Origin: an uncultured Lachnospiraceae bacterium
Lineage (GTDB): Bacteria; Bacillota_A; Clostridia; Lachnospirales; Lachnospiraceae
Length of the DNA stretch: 30,995 nt
NCBI GenBank assembly: GCA_902773195.1
Contig: CACYDL010000008.1
Coordinates: forward strand, 1-30,995
Reading direction: 5' to 3'
Part shown: piece by piece, positions 7,765 through 15,422 of the stretch
Layout of the letters: each line of letters starts with the position of its first letter
Numbering within the stretch: the stretch's first letter is position 1
The notes under the pieces: model-generated
The model's database searches: none
What the model was told of the DNA's origin: nothing
Seen by the model: only the letters and a program-made list of their open reading frames with translations
Made by a program: the position numbers and the translations under genes

Positions 7765-8346
7765 TCAGAGCAGGCCCTTGAGAAGAATCTCGATCCCGAT
7801 GCCGATCAGGACGCATCCCCCGACGATCCTGGTCCGTCCCTCCGTTTTCTCCCCGATCTTCTTCCCGATCACGAGGCCCGTCCTGCACAGGGCAAAGGTG
7901 ACCGCCGCGATGACGGCCGCGCAAAGACATGCCTCCGCGGCGCGGTACGACGCGATGGTAAAGCCGACCGACAGGGCGTCGATGGAGGTGGCGACCCCCT
8001 GGAGGAGCAGGGTCCCCATGCCGATCCTGCCGCGGCCTTCCTCCCGTTCCTCCCCCGGTCTCAGGCCTTCCAGGATCATTTTCCCGCCGATCAGCGACAG
8101 GAGGAGCAGCGCGATCCAGGGAATCGTTCCCGATACCGCGGTGAACGCCTCCACGATCCGGCGGACGCAGAGCCAGCCCGCGAGCGGCATCAGGAACTGG
8201 AAGCCGGCGTAAACCCCGGCCATCAGGGCCATCCTGCGGCGGCCCATGACCGGTTCGACGATCGCGTTCGCGACGGACACCGAGAACGCGTCCACCGCGA
8301 GGCCGAATCCCATCAGTGTGCTGTTAAGGAAAAACAGAGCGTCCAA
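7765..8346 (-). CDS. mntP: Manganese efflux pump MntP
   Basis: A membrane exporter of Mn(II), 193 residues with this start, matching the usual ~190. The N-terminus MDALFFLNSTLMGFGLAVDAFSVSV contains the conserved first-helix Asp, and the repeat GVATSIDALSVGFTI has the second conserved Asp; such internal duplication is typical of MntP (DUF204). Six hydrophobic helices are apparent. I chose TTG at 8346 because AGGAGG lies six bases upstream; the longer ATG frame to 8391 adds 15 basic residues not seen in the family. The gene lies 85 bases after the LCP gene with a hairpin between them. No yybP-ykoY Mn riboswitch fits in that gap. Confidence 0.92.
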   Translation of the reverse strand: MDALFFLNSTLMGFGLAVDAFSVSVANAIVEPVMGRRRMALMAGVYAGFQFLMPLAGWLCVRRIVEAFTAVSGTIPWIALLLLSLIGGKMILEGLRPGEEREEGRGRIGMGTLLLQGVATSIDALSVGFTIASYRAAEACLCAAVIAAVTFALCRTGLVIGKKIGEKTEGRTRIVGGCVLIGIGIEILLKGLL

Positions 8347-8370
8347 GTGTTCCCTCCTATACCGCAAAGA

Positions 8371-8399
8371 GGACAGGCATGAGCGCATCATACCTGTCC
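8371..8399 (-). terminator. Hairpin between the LCP gene and mntP
   Basis: A 12-bp stem with one mismatch (8371-8382 with 8388-8399) and a five-base loop. On the minus strand it is followed by CTCTTT, a weak U-tail; on the plus strand by GCTTTTTC. It probably ends or attenuates LCP transcripts, yet no separate mntP promoter is visible behind it. Confidence 0.5.
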
Positions 8400-8430
8400 C
8401 GCTTTTTCATTCCTTTGTCCGGACCGCGTG

Positions 8431-9504
8431 TCAGCTGTTGTAGATCTCCTCGTGAAGCCTTGAGATCGTCTCTGCCATATCCGGCACGAGGATCTCGCCT
8501 CGGGAGGTATAGAGCCCATCGTAGGGCACCCTGCTCTCGATGATGTTGTATCCCGTCAGGGACGGAATCTGCATCAGCAGCGAGAGCACCGTCGCGGTGT
8601 CGATGTTATGGGTCACGAGAGGAAGAATCTTCGTGATGACGGCGTTGAGCTCCGTCACATTCATGCTCCTGACCTTGTCAAAGATCTGCATCAGGACGAC
8701 TCTCTGTCTCTCCGTCCTCTCGTAGTCGTTGTTGCCGGTGAAGCGGATTCTGGCGTAGCCGACGGCCATGAGACCGTCCGCGGCGAAGGTGCCCGCCGAA
8801 CCGAACTGGTGCTCCTGATAGTTAAGTCCCTCCCTCAGCGAGCACATATCCATGATCAGCCCGTCGGCGAGGGAGGCCTCTTCCTCGGTCACCGTGAGCG
8901 TCACGCCGCCCAGAATGTCGATGATCTGGGCCATGCTGAAGAAATCAACCGAGGCGTAGTTGTCGATGTTGACCTTGTAGTTCTGCTCGATCGTCTGGAT
9001 CAGGAGCGGACCGCCGCCCACGGCGTACGCGTTGTTCAGCTTGCGCACCCCGATGCCGGGGATGTCCGCGTAGAGATCTCTCATGAAGGACGTCAGATGG
9101 ATCGTCTGCGTCTTTTTGTTCAGCGTCACGAGAATCATCGAGTCCGAGTTGCCGTTCCAGCTGGTATCCCTTCTGTCGACGCCGATCAGGAGCAGGTTGT
9201 AGAGATCCTTGTTGTCCGGAAGCTCCAGCTTGTTCTCCGTCTCCGTGTCCTCGATGATCGCGGTCTGGATCTCCTCGATCTCGCTGTCCGTAAGTCCGGT
9301 GCTCTCGGTCAGAAGAGCCGGGTCAACCGTCTGCTCCGTGGCAGCCGCGGCGACTTCCCTGTCGCTCCTGTAATTGCTCAGCCTGTAATATCTGAAAAAC
9401 AGGAAGCATACACCTGCGGCAGCCGCGATCAGTACAATCAAAAGAACGATCAGAACGACCCAGCCGGCGCTCAGTCCTTTCTTCTTTTTCTTTTTATTGC
9501 TCAA
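8431..9504 (-). CDS. LytR-CpsA-Psr (LCP) family wall-polymer ligase
   Basis: LCP enzymes transfer anionic glycopolymers from undecaprenyl-pyrophosphate to peptidoglycan on the outer face of the membrane. A Lys-rich cytoplasmic tail is followed by one transmembrane helix (about residues 15-38), a Ser/Thr/Glu-rich linker, and the LCP domain: NLLLIGVDRRDT, NSDSMILVTLN, the conserved Arg-Asp pair in SFMRDLYADIPG, and KLNNAYAVGG. These carry the Asp/Arg residues that bind Mg and the pyrophosphate. The length (357 residues) is usual. TTG at 9504 is chosen because GAGGTG lies 6-7 bases upstream; the GTG at 9513 overlaps that same Shine-Dalgarno. No LytR_C domain follows. Confidence 0.9.
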   Translation of the reverse strand: MSNKKKKKKGLSAGWVVLIVLLIVLIAAAAGVCFLFFRYYRLSNYRSDREVAAAATEQTVDPALLTESTGLTDSEIEEIQTAIIEDTETENKLELPDNKDLYNLLLIGVDRRDTSWNGNSDSMILVTLNKKTQTIHLTSFMRDLYADIPGIGVRKLNNAYAVGGGPLLIQTIEQNYKVNIDNYASVDFFSMAQIIDILGGVTLTVTEEEASLADGLIMDMCSLREGLNYQEHQFGSAGTFAADGLMAVGYARIRFTGNNDYERTERQRVVLMQIFDKVRSMNVTELNAVITKILPLVTHNIDTATVLSLLMQIPSLTGYNIIESRVPYDGLYTSRGEILVPDMAETISRLHEEIYNS

Positions 9505-9605
9505 TTTGCTCACCTCTTAAAAGCGTAAAATGAAAGAACAGCCCGTCCTTCGCGTGATCCATGCGGTCGTACATCGCAGCGTGCTGTTCCGTGAATAACG
9601 AATGA

Positions 9606-9634
9606 ATTCTACCACAGTGTACAAAGAAGCGCAA
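9606..9634 (-). promoter_or_regulatory. Predicted promoter of the LCP gene
   Basis: TTGCGC, a 17-base spacer and TAGAAT (5 of 6 matches at -10) read on the minus strand. It is back-to-back with the promoter of the divergent TtcA-like gene. The ~90-base leader holds a GAACAGC...GCTGTTC long-range inverted repeat (9537-9543 with 9583-9589). Confidence 0.5.
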
Positions 9635-9652
9635 CACCAAAAAAAGCCCGGC

Positions 9653-9681
9653 TTGATTATTCGCCCGGCATGCCTTATGCT
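9653..9681 (+). promoter_or_regulatory. Predicted promoter of the TtcA-like gene
   Basis: TTGATT, a 17-base spacer and TATGCT. A GC-rich stem (9699-9704 with 9710-9715) followed by CTTTT lies just downstream of the expected start site and has the form of a weak terminator or attenuator. Confidence 0.4.
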
Positions 9682-9744
9682 GACTTCTGACAGAGACCGC
9701 CGCGCGGCCCGCGGCCTTTTGATACCGGAGAAAGCAGGCAGGAC

Positions 9745-10590
9745 ATGACGAGAGAACTGCAGTTTCACGAGCGGGCAGAGAGAAGCCTCATCACCAAATA
9801 CAGAAAGACCATCTGGCACCCCTTCATCGACGCGGTCGCCCGCTATGAGCTGATCCGGGAGGGGGACCGGATCGCCGTGTGCATCTCCGGCGGCAAAGAC
9901 TCCTTCTGCCTCGCCAAGCTCGTCCAGGAGCTCCAGAAGCACGGGCGCTATCCCTTCGAGGCGGTCTACATGGTGATGGACCCCGGCTACACGCCGGAGA
10001 ACCGGAAGAAGATCGAGGACAACGCCGCCCTCCTCCGCATCCCGGTCCGCATCTTTGAATCCGATATTTTCAACATCGCCTACCGGCAGGACAGAAGCCC
10101 CTGCTATCTCTGCGCCAAGATGCGCCGCGGATGGCTGTACAGCCGGGCGAAGGAGCTGGGGTGCAACAAAATCGCCCTGGGACACCACTTCAACGACGTG
10201 ATCGAAACCACCGTCATGAGCATGTTCTACAGCTCGGAGCTTAGGGCGATGATGCCGAAGCTCCACAGCGACAACTTCGAGGGTATGGAGCTGATCCGTC
10301 CCCTCTACAAGGTGCGCGAGGACGACATCATCGCCTGGAAGAACTACAATCATCTCGATTTTCTGAGATGCGCCTGCCGGTTCACCGAGGAGAACAACGG
10401 CGTATCGCCGGAGGAGGGCAGCTCCAAGAGAAAGCGGGTCAAGGACCTCATCCGGGCGCTGAAGGAGGAGACGCCGGATCTGGACCAGAGCATCTTCAAC
10501 AGCATCCATTCCGTGTGTCTGGATACGATGCCCGCCTGGAAGGAGGGAGGAAAGACGCATACCTTTCTGGAGAAGTACACGGCCGAATGA
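9745..10590 (+). CDS. TtcA/TilS-family tRNA-modifying PP-loop ATPase
   Basis: A cytosolic N-type ATP pyrophosphatase of the TtcA group, whose best-known member makes 2-thiocytidine at position 32 of tRNA with an [4Fe-4S] cluster. The PP-loop SGGKDS is at residues 48-53. C120-x-x-C123 (CYLCAKMRRG) and a later Cys pair C209/C211 (LRCACRF) can supply the three cluster ligands. GHHFNDVIET is the family's GHHxDD-like segment. The 281 residues are normal. The start ATG at 9745 follows GCAGGAC; the Shine-Dalgarno is weak. Cys spacing agrees with TtcA, but the exact nucleoside modified is not shown by sequence alone. Confidence 0.85.
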   Translation: MTRELQFHERAERSLITKYRKTIWHPFIDAVARYELIREGDRIAVCISGGKDSFCLAKLVQELQKHGRYPFEAVYMVMDPGYTPENRKKIEDNAALLRIPVRIFESDIFNIAYRQDRSPCYLCAKMRRGWLYSRAKELGCNKIALGHHFNDVIETTVMSMFYSSELRAMMPKLHSDNFEGMELIRPLYKVREDDIIAWKNYNHLDFLRCACRFTEENNGVSPEEGSSKRKRVKDLIRALKEETPDLDQSIFNSIHSVCLDTMPAWKEGGKTHTFLEKYTAE

Positions 10591-10591
10591 C

Positions 10592-10614
10592 GCGCCGGCA
10601 TTTTCATCCGGCGC
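10592..10614 (+). terminator. Hairpin after the TtcA-like gene
   Basis: A perfect 7-bp stem (10592-10598 with 10608-10614) immediately after the stop, followed by a short CGTTTG. It overlaps the predicted lysR promoter, so it is a weak candidate terminator. Confidence 0.4.
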
Positions 10615-10629
10615 CGTTTGTGGTATAAA
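10601..10629 (+). promoter_or_regulatory. Predicted promoter of the LysR-family gene
   Basis: TTTTCA, a 17-base spacer and TATAAA at 10624-10629. The palindromic element at 10637-10657 lies over the expected start site, consistent with autoregulation. Confidence 0.45.
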
Positions 10630-10636
10630 TCAGAGG

Positions 10637-10657
10637 AATAGTATCAGCTGAACTATT
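10637..10657 (+). promoter_or_regulatory. Putative LysR operator
   Basis: Arms AATAGT and ACTATT form a perfect 6-bp dyad around an inner TCAGCTGA palindrome that is offset by half a base. It fits the loose T-N11-A pattern of LysR-type binding sites and lies upstream of a LysR gene. The assignment is by position and symmetry only. Confidence 0.4.
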
Positions 10658-10730
10658 ATTTTGCGTAATGGATCGTCCCCGGAGCGCCCGCGAAGCGGCC
10701 GCCGCGTCCGCCGGACGAAAAGGGCATGCC

Positions 10731-11612
10731 ATGAAGTCGACACCGAACCGCTATGAAATCTTCCTCAAGGTCGCGGAGACGGGCAACATCTCCAAAGCCG
10801 CCGAATCTCTCCACTATACGCAGTCCGGCGTGAGCCACGTCATCGCCTCCCTGGAGGAGGAAACCGGGTTCCGCCTGTTTGTCCGCGGAAAGAACGGCGT
10901 ATCGCTGACCGACAACGGCCGGAGGCTCGTCCCCGACATCCAGGCCATCGTCAACAGCGAGCAGGCGCTGCGCCAGTCCGTCTTCCGCATCAATCACCAG
11001 GTCGCGGGCAAGCTGCGCGTGGGCAGCTTCACCAGCGTGACGGCCTCCTGGATCCCGGGCATGCTGAAGCGGTTCCGGGACCGCTGGCCCGAGGTCGAGC
11101 TGGAAATCATGGACGGCAGCTATGACGAGATCAACGACTGGCTGCTGCACGGCAGGGTCGACTGCGGATTTCTCTCCGCCCCCGTCTCCGACCGCTTTCT
11201 GTTCCACGAGCTCGTCAGGGATCCTCTCTACGCGGTGATGCCCGACGATCACCCGCTGGCGTCGAAGGAGGCCGTGAGCGTCAGGGATCTGGCGGACTGG
11301 CCCTTCATCTCGGCGATCAAGGGCTGCGACAACGATACCCGGGCTCTCTTTGAGGAGGCGGGGCTCTCCGTCAACGTCAGCTACAGCCTCCGGGACGACG
11401 TCGCCATCCTCTCCTTTGTGCGGAATCATCTCGGGATCGCCGTCCTCCAGAAGCTGGTTCTCGACATCCACGCCTCGGGGATCACCAGCCGCCCTCTCCT
11501 GCCGGAGAGGCACCGGACCATCGGCCTGTGCCTGATGCCCGGGAGAGGCTCCATCCTCTGCGACCTGTTCCTGGAGACGCTGAGGGAGATGCTGCGCACG
11601 GAATCGGCCTGA
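10731..11612 (+). CDS. LysR-family transcriptional regulator
   Basis: A DNA-binding regulator of 293 residues. The N-terminal winged helix-turn-helix is classic: YEIFLKVAETGNISKAAESL, then HYTQSGVSHVIASLEEETGF, then LFVRGKNGVSLTDNGRRL. Residues from about 90 on form the effector-binding domain (periplasmic-binding type II fold), starting with GKLRVGSFTS. ATG at 10731 is used because it fits the family start and has AGGG six bases upstream; an upstream in-frame ATG at 10668 has no Shine-Dalgarno and adds an Ala/Arg-rich stretch. Its targets are not evident: no divergent gene is adjacent, so self-regulation or a remote regulon is likely. It is followed by a strong terminator. Confidence 0.92.
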   Translation: MKSTPNRYEIFLKVAETGNISKAAESLHYTQSGVSHVIASLEEETGFRLFVRGKNGVSLTDNGRRLVPDIQAIVNSEQALRQSVFRINHQVAGKLRVGSFTSVTASWIPGMLKRFRDRWPEVELEIMDGSYDEINDWLLHGRVDCGFLSAPVSDRFLFHELVRDPLYAVMPDDHPLASKEAVSVRDLADWPFISAIKGCDNDTRALFEEAGLSVNVSYSLRDDVAILSFVRNHLGIAVLQKLVLDIHASGITSRPLLPERHRTIGLCLMPGRGSILCDLFLETLREMLRTESA

Positions 11613-11620
11613 AACGCCTG

Positions 11621-11661
11621 AGACGGCGTCCGGAGTTTTTGCTCCGGACGCCGTCTTTGCG
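11621..11661 (+). terminator. Strong intrinsic terminator after lysR
   Basis: A perfect 15-bp stem (11621-11635 with 11642-11656), six-base loop TTTTTG, and TTTGCG after the 3' arm. It lies between the convergent lysR gene and Mrp operon; on the minus strand no U-run follows, so it serves mainly lysR. Confidence 0.8.
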
Positions 11662-11677
11662 TTCACCGTCTCTGTTC

Positions 11678-11771
11678 TTCTGCCTTTCCGCTTTTCAGCC
11701 TCTCTGCTTTTAAGCCTTTCTGCTTTTCTGACTCACTGGCTCTCTGCCTTTCTGACCCTCTGCCTCTCTGC
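11678..11771. repeat. Degenerate polypyrimidine tandem repeat
   Basis: A low-complexity tract made of imperfect copies of TCTCTGC/TTTCTGC/TTTCTGA separated by 8 or 16 bases, almost all pyrimidine on the plus strand. It fills the gap between the lysR terminator and the end of the Mrp operon and does not look coding. It resembles slippage-generated sequence. Confidence 0.6.
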
Positions 11772-11780
11772 CCGGCCGTC

Positions 11781-13808
11781 TCACAGCTTCACATTCAGCA
11801 CTGTCAGCAGCACCATCACCCCGAGCACCACGAGAATACCGAGGCACGTCATCAGCATGGCAAAGGAAAAATTCCTGGTGATGGAGTCCCATGTCACAGC
11901 CGTGCCCTGACGCAGCTTCCACCAGAATCCGGCACTGCCTTCGTCGGGCGCCTTTACATTCCTCTCTCTTGCCACCGTCCTGCGGAGCAGCACCACCAGC
12001 GCGTCGGTGCTGTCGGAAAGGATCCGCCCGGCGACAGATCCCGCGGCCAGAATCCCCTTCGCCGCCGGCCTGAGAATCCTGTTCTCTCCGAATACGGAGG
12101 CGGCGGTCCCGAAAATCCCCGGCAGAATCTTCGTCAGCAGCGGCCTGTAGAGCAGATTTTCCAGATCCAGCCTCTGGGGCCACAGGTTCACATAACTTCC
12201 CCGCCGGCAGAGCACCTTCCTCACCACCAGCAGATACAGGACGGCCCCGATGGCCAGCGAAATGCCCCCGCCCTTCAGGTTTTCCGCCGTAAAGGCCCGG
12301 AACTCCAGGATGCTCTCCTCTCCCGTCATCAACGCGGCGAGCCGGGTCATAACGGCCGGCTGTCCGAGAATGACCATGAGAAGCGACGACCCGAAGATGA
12401 CGCCCCCGCTCAGCCGTGTCATATAACCGCGCATGGAATCGAAATCCGCCTGGCGCGCCTCATCCCTGTTTTTCTCCACGAAAACGCAGAGAAAGAGCTT
12501 CAGCATATAGGCAAAGGTGATGCCGCCCGAAATCAGGAACACCCATTCGCCGGCGCGGAGGAGCCCTCCGTATCCGGCGCACTCCGCGGCCGCTTCCACG
12601 ATTCCTTCGTGGAGCATCGTCTTGCTGATATAGCCGTTGAACATCGGTACGCCGCTGATTCCCAGGGCGCCGAGGGCGAAGGCCGCCTTCAGAAGAGGCT
12701 TCTTCCGTCCGAAGCCCCGGATGTCGTCCAGCGTCAGGACGTGGAGATTCATGACCACGACGCCAGCGGCCATGAAGAGCGCCAGCTTGATCAGCGAGTG
12801 GTTGACCATGTGGAGCATGACGCCCGAGAGGGCCAGCTCCGCGGCTTCCCCGTGCTCTCCCAGAAGAAGGGTCATCGAAATGCCCGTGAGGATGAAACCG
12901 ATCTGGGACATGGAGGAGCAGGCAAGGGTCCGCTTGAGATTGACGGAGAACAGCGCCAGCAGCGCGCCGAGAAACATCGTGATCTCGCCCAGGACGAAGA
13001 CCGAAAGGCCGAAGACCTCATTTCCGCGGAATACCGCCAGCGAGGTCATGAGTATGCCGTAGATGCCCACCTTGGTCAGGATACCCGAGAGGAGGGCGGA
13101 CGCCGGGGACGGGGCCACCGGGTGGGCCTTCGGCAGCCAGACGTGTACCGGAAACATGCCGGCCTTCGCCCCGAAACCGAACAGGATGCAGAAGCCCGCC
13201 GCCAGAATCCGGACGTTTCCGGATCCGCCCGGCACGGAGGCGGCCGCCGCCTCCAGGCTGTCAAAAGAGAGAGTTCCGGCCTCTGTCTGCAGAAGGAGCA
13301 GGCCCATAAATAGAACCAGACCTCCGATCACGGCGATAAACAGATAGGTATAGCCCGCTCTGACCGCCTCCGGCGTCTCCTCGTGGATCACCCACGTGAA
13401 GGACGTAAAGGACAGGATCTCAAAAAACACGAAGGCGGTCATGAGATCCCCCGAGAGCATCACGCCCTCCGTCGCGCCCAGCGTCACCAGGAGGAAGAAC
13501 ACGTACCTTCCGAGATTCTCTCTCTCTTTTCGGAAGTAATCCGGCGAAAACAGCGTCGTCATGAACCACATGAACGCCGCGATGACGGCGTAGACGGCCC
13601 TGAAGCCGTCCGTCCTCAGGGAGAGGCCGAAGACCAGGATTCCGTCGATCCGGGCCGAGAACTCCCGGCCGGGAAGAAGCAGGGTGAGGGCCAGCGCCAC
13701 GGCGGTGACAAGCACGGCCGCGGCAGCCCGCGCCCGTTCATTCCGCCTGCCCGCCAGATACGCGGCAGCCGCTCCTGCCATCGGAAAAAACACGATCATC
13801 CAAAGCAT
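11781..13808 (-). CDS. NuoL/HyfB-type large antiporter subunit of Mrp/MBH-like complex
   Basis: A proton- or Na-translocating membrane subunit, 675 residues, the last gene of the operon. Conserved elements of the antiporter fold: the TM5 Glu in FVFFEILSF, the TM7 Lys in FGFGAKAGMFPVHVWLP, the AHPVAPSPASALLSGILTKVGIYGI segment with the TM8 Lys, a Lys near HMVNHSLIKLALFM, and GISGVPMFNGYISK in TM12. The C-terminal ~190 residues add further helices and a LENLLYRPLLTK amphipathic segment, as in hydrogenase-4 subunit B (HyfB-like, about 670 residues). No redox subunit is nearby. It lies 22 bases after the preceding subunit gene. Confidence 0.88.
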   Translation of the reverse strand: MLWMIVFFPMAGAAAAYLAGRRNERARAAAAVLVTAVALALTLLLPGREFSARIDGILVFGLSLRTDGFRAVYAVIAAFMWFMTTLFSPDYFRKERENLGRYVFFLLVTLGATEGVMLSGDLMTAFVFFEILSFTSFTWVIHEETPEAVRAGYTYLFIAVIGGLVLFMGLLLLQTEAGTLSFDSLEAAAASVPGGSGNVRILAAGFCILFGFGAKAGMFPVHVWLPKAHPVAPSPASALLSGILTKVGIYGILMTSLAVFRGNEVFGLSVFVLGEITMFLGALLALFSVNLKRTLACSSMSQIGFILTGISMTLLLGEHGEAAELALSGVMLHMVNHSLIKLALFMAAGVVVMNLHVLTLDDIRGFGRKKPLLKAAFALGALGISGVPMFNGYISKTMLHEGIVEAAAECAGYGGLLRAGEWVFLISGGITFAYMLKLFLCVFVEKNRDEARQADFDSMRGYMTRLSGGVIFGSSLLMVILGQPAVMTRLAALMTGEESILEFRAFTAENLKGGGISLAIGAVLYLLVVRKVLCRRGSYVNLWPQRLDLENLLYRPLLTKILPGIFGTAASVFGENRILRPAAKGILAAGSVAGRILSDSTDALVVLLRRTVARERNVKAPDEGSAGFWWKLRQGTAVTWDSITRNFSFAMLMTCLGILVVLGVMVLLTVLNVKL

Positions 13809-13830
13809 AGATCCGCTCCTTGCCCTCCGC

Positions 13831-15300
13831 CTAGATCCGCCCTCTGGCGATCCCGGTGATAAAATTCATGATCTGTCCCGAAAAACACCCGAACCAGATA
13901 TCCACCGCCCCGAAGAAGACGATCGGGACGAGCATTTTCCATCCGGCCTCCTTCGCGCTGCCGGCCTCCCTGAACCGGTCCGCTCCCGGCGGGGCGAAGA
14001 AAGCCCTGACGGAGATCGTGAGCGTGTACATGGCGCACAGAAATGCGGCGGCGATGAGGGCTGCCGCTCCCCCGCAGGACAGCGCCGTGCCCTCGGCGAT
14101 CCCCGCGGCGATCAGCTTCCACTTCGAGACAAAGCCGCTGAACAGGGGAATGCCCGTGAGAGAGAGACCTCCCAGCGTAAACATGGCGAAGGTCACGGGC
14201 ATCCTTTTGCCGACTCCGTTGGTCTCGTAGACGTAGGATTTTCCCGTCTGGTGCATGAAGGCTCCCGCGCAGAGGAAGAGATACATCTTGACGATCCCGT
14301 GAAACAGCATGTGGGAGGCCGCCCCGAGAAATCCGTCCGCGGTCATCAGCATGGCGCCGAAGAGCATGTAGGACAGGTTGCTCATCGTCGAGTAGGCGAG
14401 CCTTCTCTTGAAATGCTTCTCCCGAAGGGCCATCAGCGCGGCATAGGTCAGGGAGAAAATCGCGGCGGCCAGGCAGATTTTCTGCTCCGTGCTGCCCCGC
14501 ATCAGCTCCGTGCCGAAGACGTAATAGGTCATCCTCATGACGGCAAACACGCCGGCGTTGACCACCGCCACCGCGTGCAGAAGGGCGGTCACCGGCGTCG
14601 GCGCGGCCGACGCGGTGGGAAGCCAGTCGTGGAGGGGGAAGACGGCCGCCTTCGCCCCGAAGCCGAAGAAGCCGAAGAGAAACGCGATTCTCATGATCTC
14701 CGGGCGGAACGCGCCGGCGAGGCTTCCTCCGTAGACGAAGGAGCCGCCGCTTCCGTGCACCGTCGAGAGCACCACGGCGAAAAAGGCGAGGGAAGCCCCG
14801 CCGATCGTGTAGGCGGTGTATTTTCTGCCGGCGAACATGCTCTCCCTGTTTCCGTAGTGCGTGACGAGGGGAATCGTGACCAGCGTCAGCATCTCGTAGA
14901 AGACATACATCGTGATCATGTTCGCGGCGAAGGCCAGGCCCAACGTGACGCCGTAGGTCATCACATAGAACGCGAAAAAGGCGTTTTTCCTGTGATCCCC
15001 GCTCATATACTCAAAGGCGTACAGAAGGACAAGGGGCCACATGACCGAGACCATGCCCGCGAAGAGCGAGGAAAGACCGTCCGCCCGGAAGACGACGGCG
15101 TATCCCTCGGCAAAGCTGTAGACCGTGACCGGCTCCCCCGTGCCCGCCAGCAGATTGATCCACACGCAGACAGACGAAAGAAGCGCGATGATCTCGCACC
15201 ACGCCGCCCTCTTCCGGTCATCGGCAAAGCCGATGGGCAGGATCAGAAATCCGCCGATGATCGGAATCAGTATTGCAGCCAGCAGAAAGAGAGGACTCAT
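13831..15300 (-). CDS. NuoL/M-type antiporter subunit (third large subunit)
   Basis: A 489-residue multi-helix membrane protein of the same fold. The TM5 Glu is in MYVFYEMLTLVTIP and the TM7 Lys in FGFGAKAAVFPLHDWLP. The next segment reads TPVTALLHAVAVVNAGVFAV: the usual TM8 Lys is replaced by Asn, and a His is present instead, as in NuoL of complex I. LFHGIVKMYLFLCAG and TGIPLFSGFVSKWK follow. ATG at 15300 is chosen because GGAGGAGG lies about eight bases upstream; the in-frame ATG at 15366 has no such site. The 122-base gap to the upstream gene is the longest in the operon. Confidence 0.88.
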   Translation of the reverse strand: MSPLFLLAAILIPIIGGFLILPIGFADDRKRAAWCEIIALLSSVCVWINLLAGTGEPVTVYSFAEGYAVVFRADGLSSLFAGMVSVMWPLVLLYAFEYMSGDHRKNAFFAFYVMTYGVTLGLAFAANMITMYVFYEMLTLVTIPLVTHYGNRESMFAGRKYTAYTIGGASLAFFAVVLSTVHGSGGSFVYGGSLAGAFRPEIMRIAFLFGFFGFGAKAAVFPLHDWLPTASAAPTPVTALLHAVAVVNAGVFAVMRMTYYVFGTELMRGSTEQKICLAAAIFSLTYAALMALREKHFKRRLAYSTMSNLSYMLFGAMLMTADGFLGAASHMLFHGIVKMYLFLCAGAFMHQTGKSYVYETNGVGKRMPVTFAMFTLGGLSLTGIPLFSGFVSKWKLIAAGIAEGTALSCGGAAALIAAAFLCAMYTLTISVRAFFAPPGADRFREAGSAKEAGWKMLVPIVFFGAVDIWFGCFSGQIMNFITGIARGRI

Positions 15301-15422
15301 CCTCCATCCTCCTCCAAGAGTAATAGACATTTGCGCGGCAGCCCGCCCTGCCGTAAGAGCAGACACGCGGACTCATCAGAAGACAGGCACCCGTATTCCC
15401 GGAAAGCGGCCGTGCCGCCCTG

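Noticed and set aside
8347..8430. Possible Mn-sensing yybP-ykoY riboswitch before mntP
   Set aside because: The gap of about 85 bases is filled by a simple hairpin and a Shine-Dalgarno; none of the conserved riboswitch loop sequences is visible.
9494..9574. A 26-codon minus-strand frame overlapping the start of the LCP gene
   Set aside because: It has an ATG but no Shine-Dalgarno and no recognisable sequence; its overlap with the LCP start makes a chance frame more likely.
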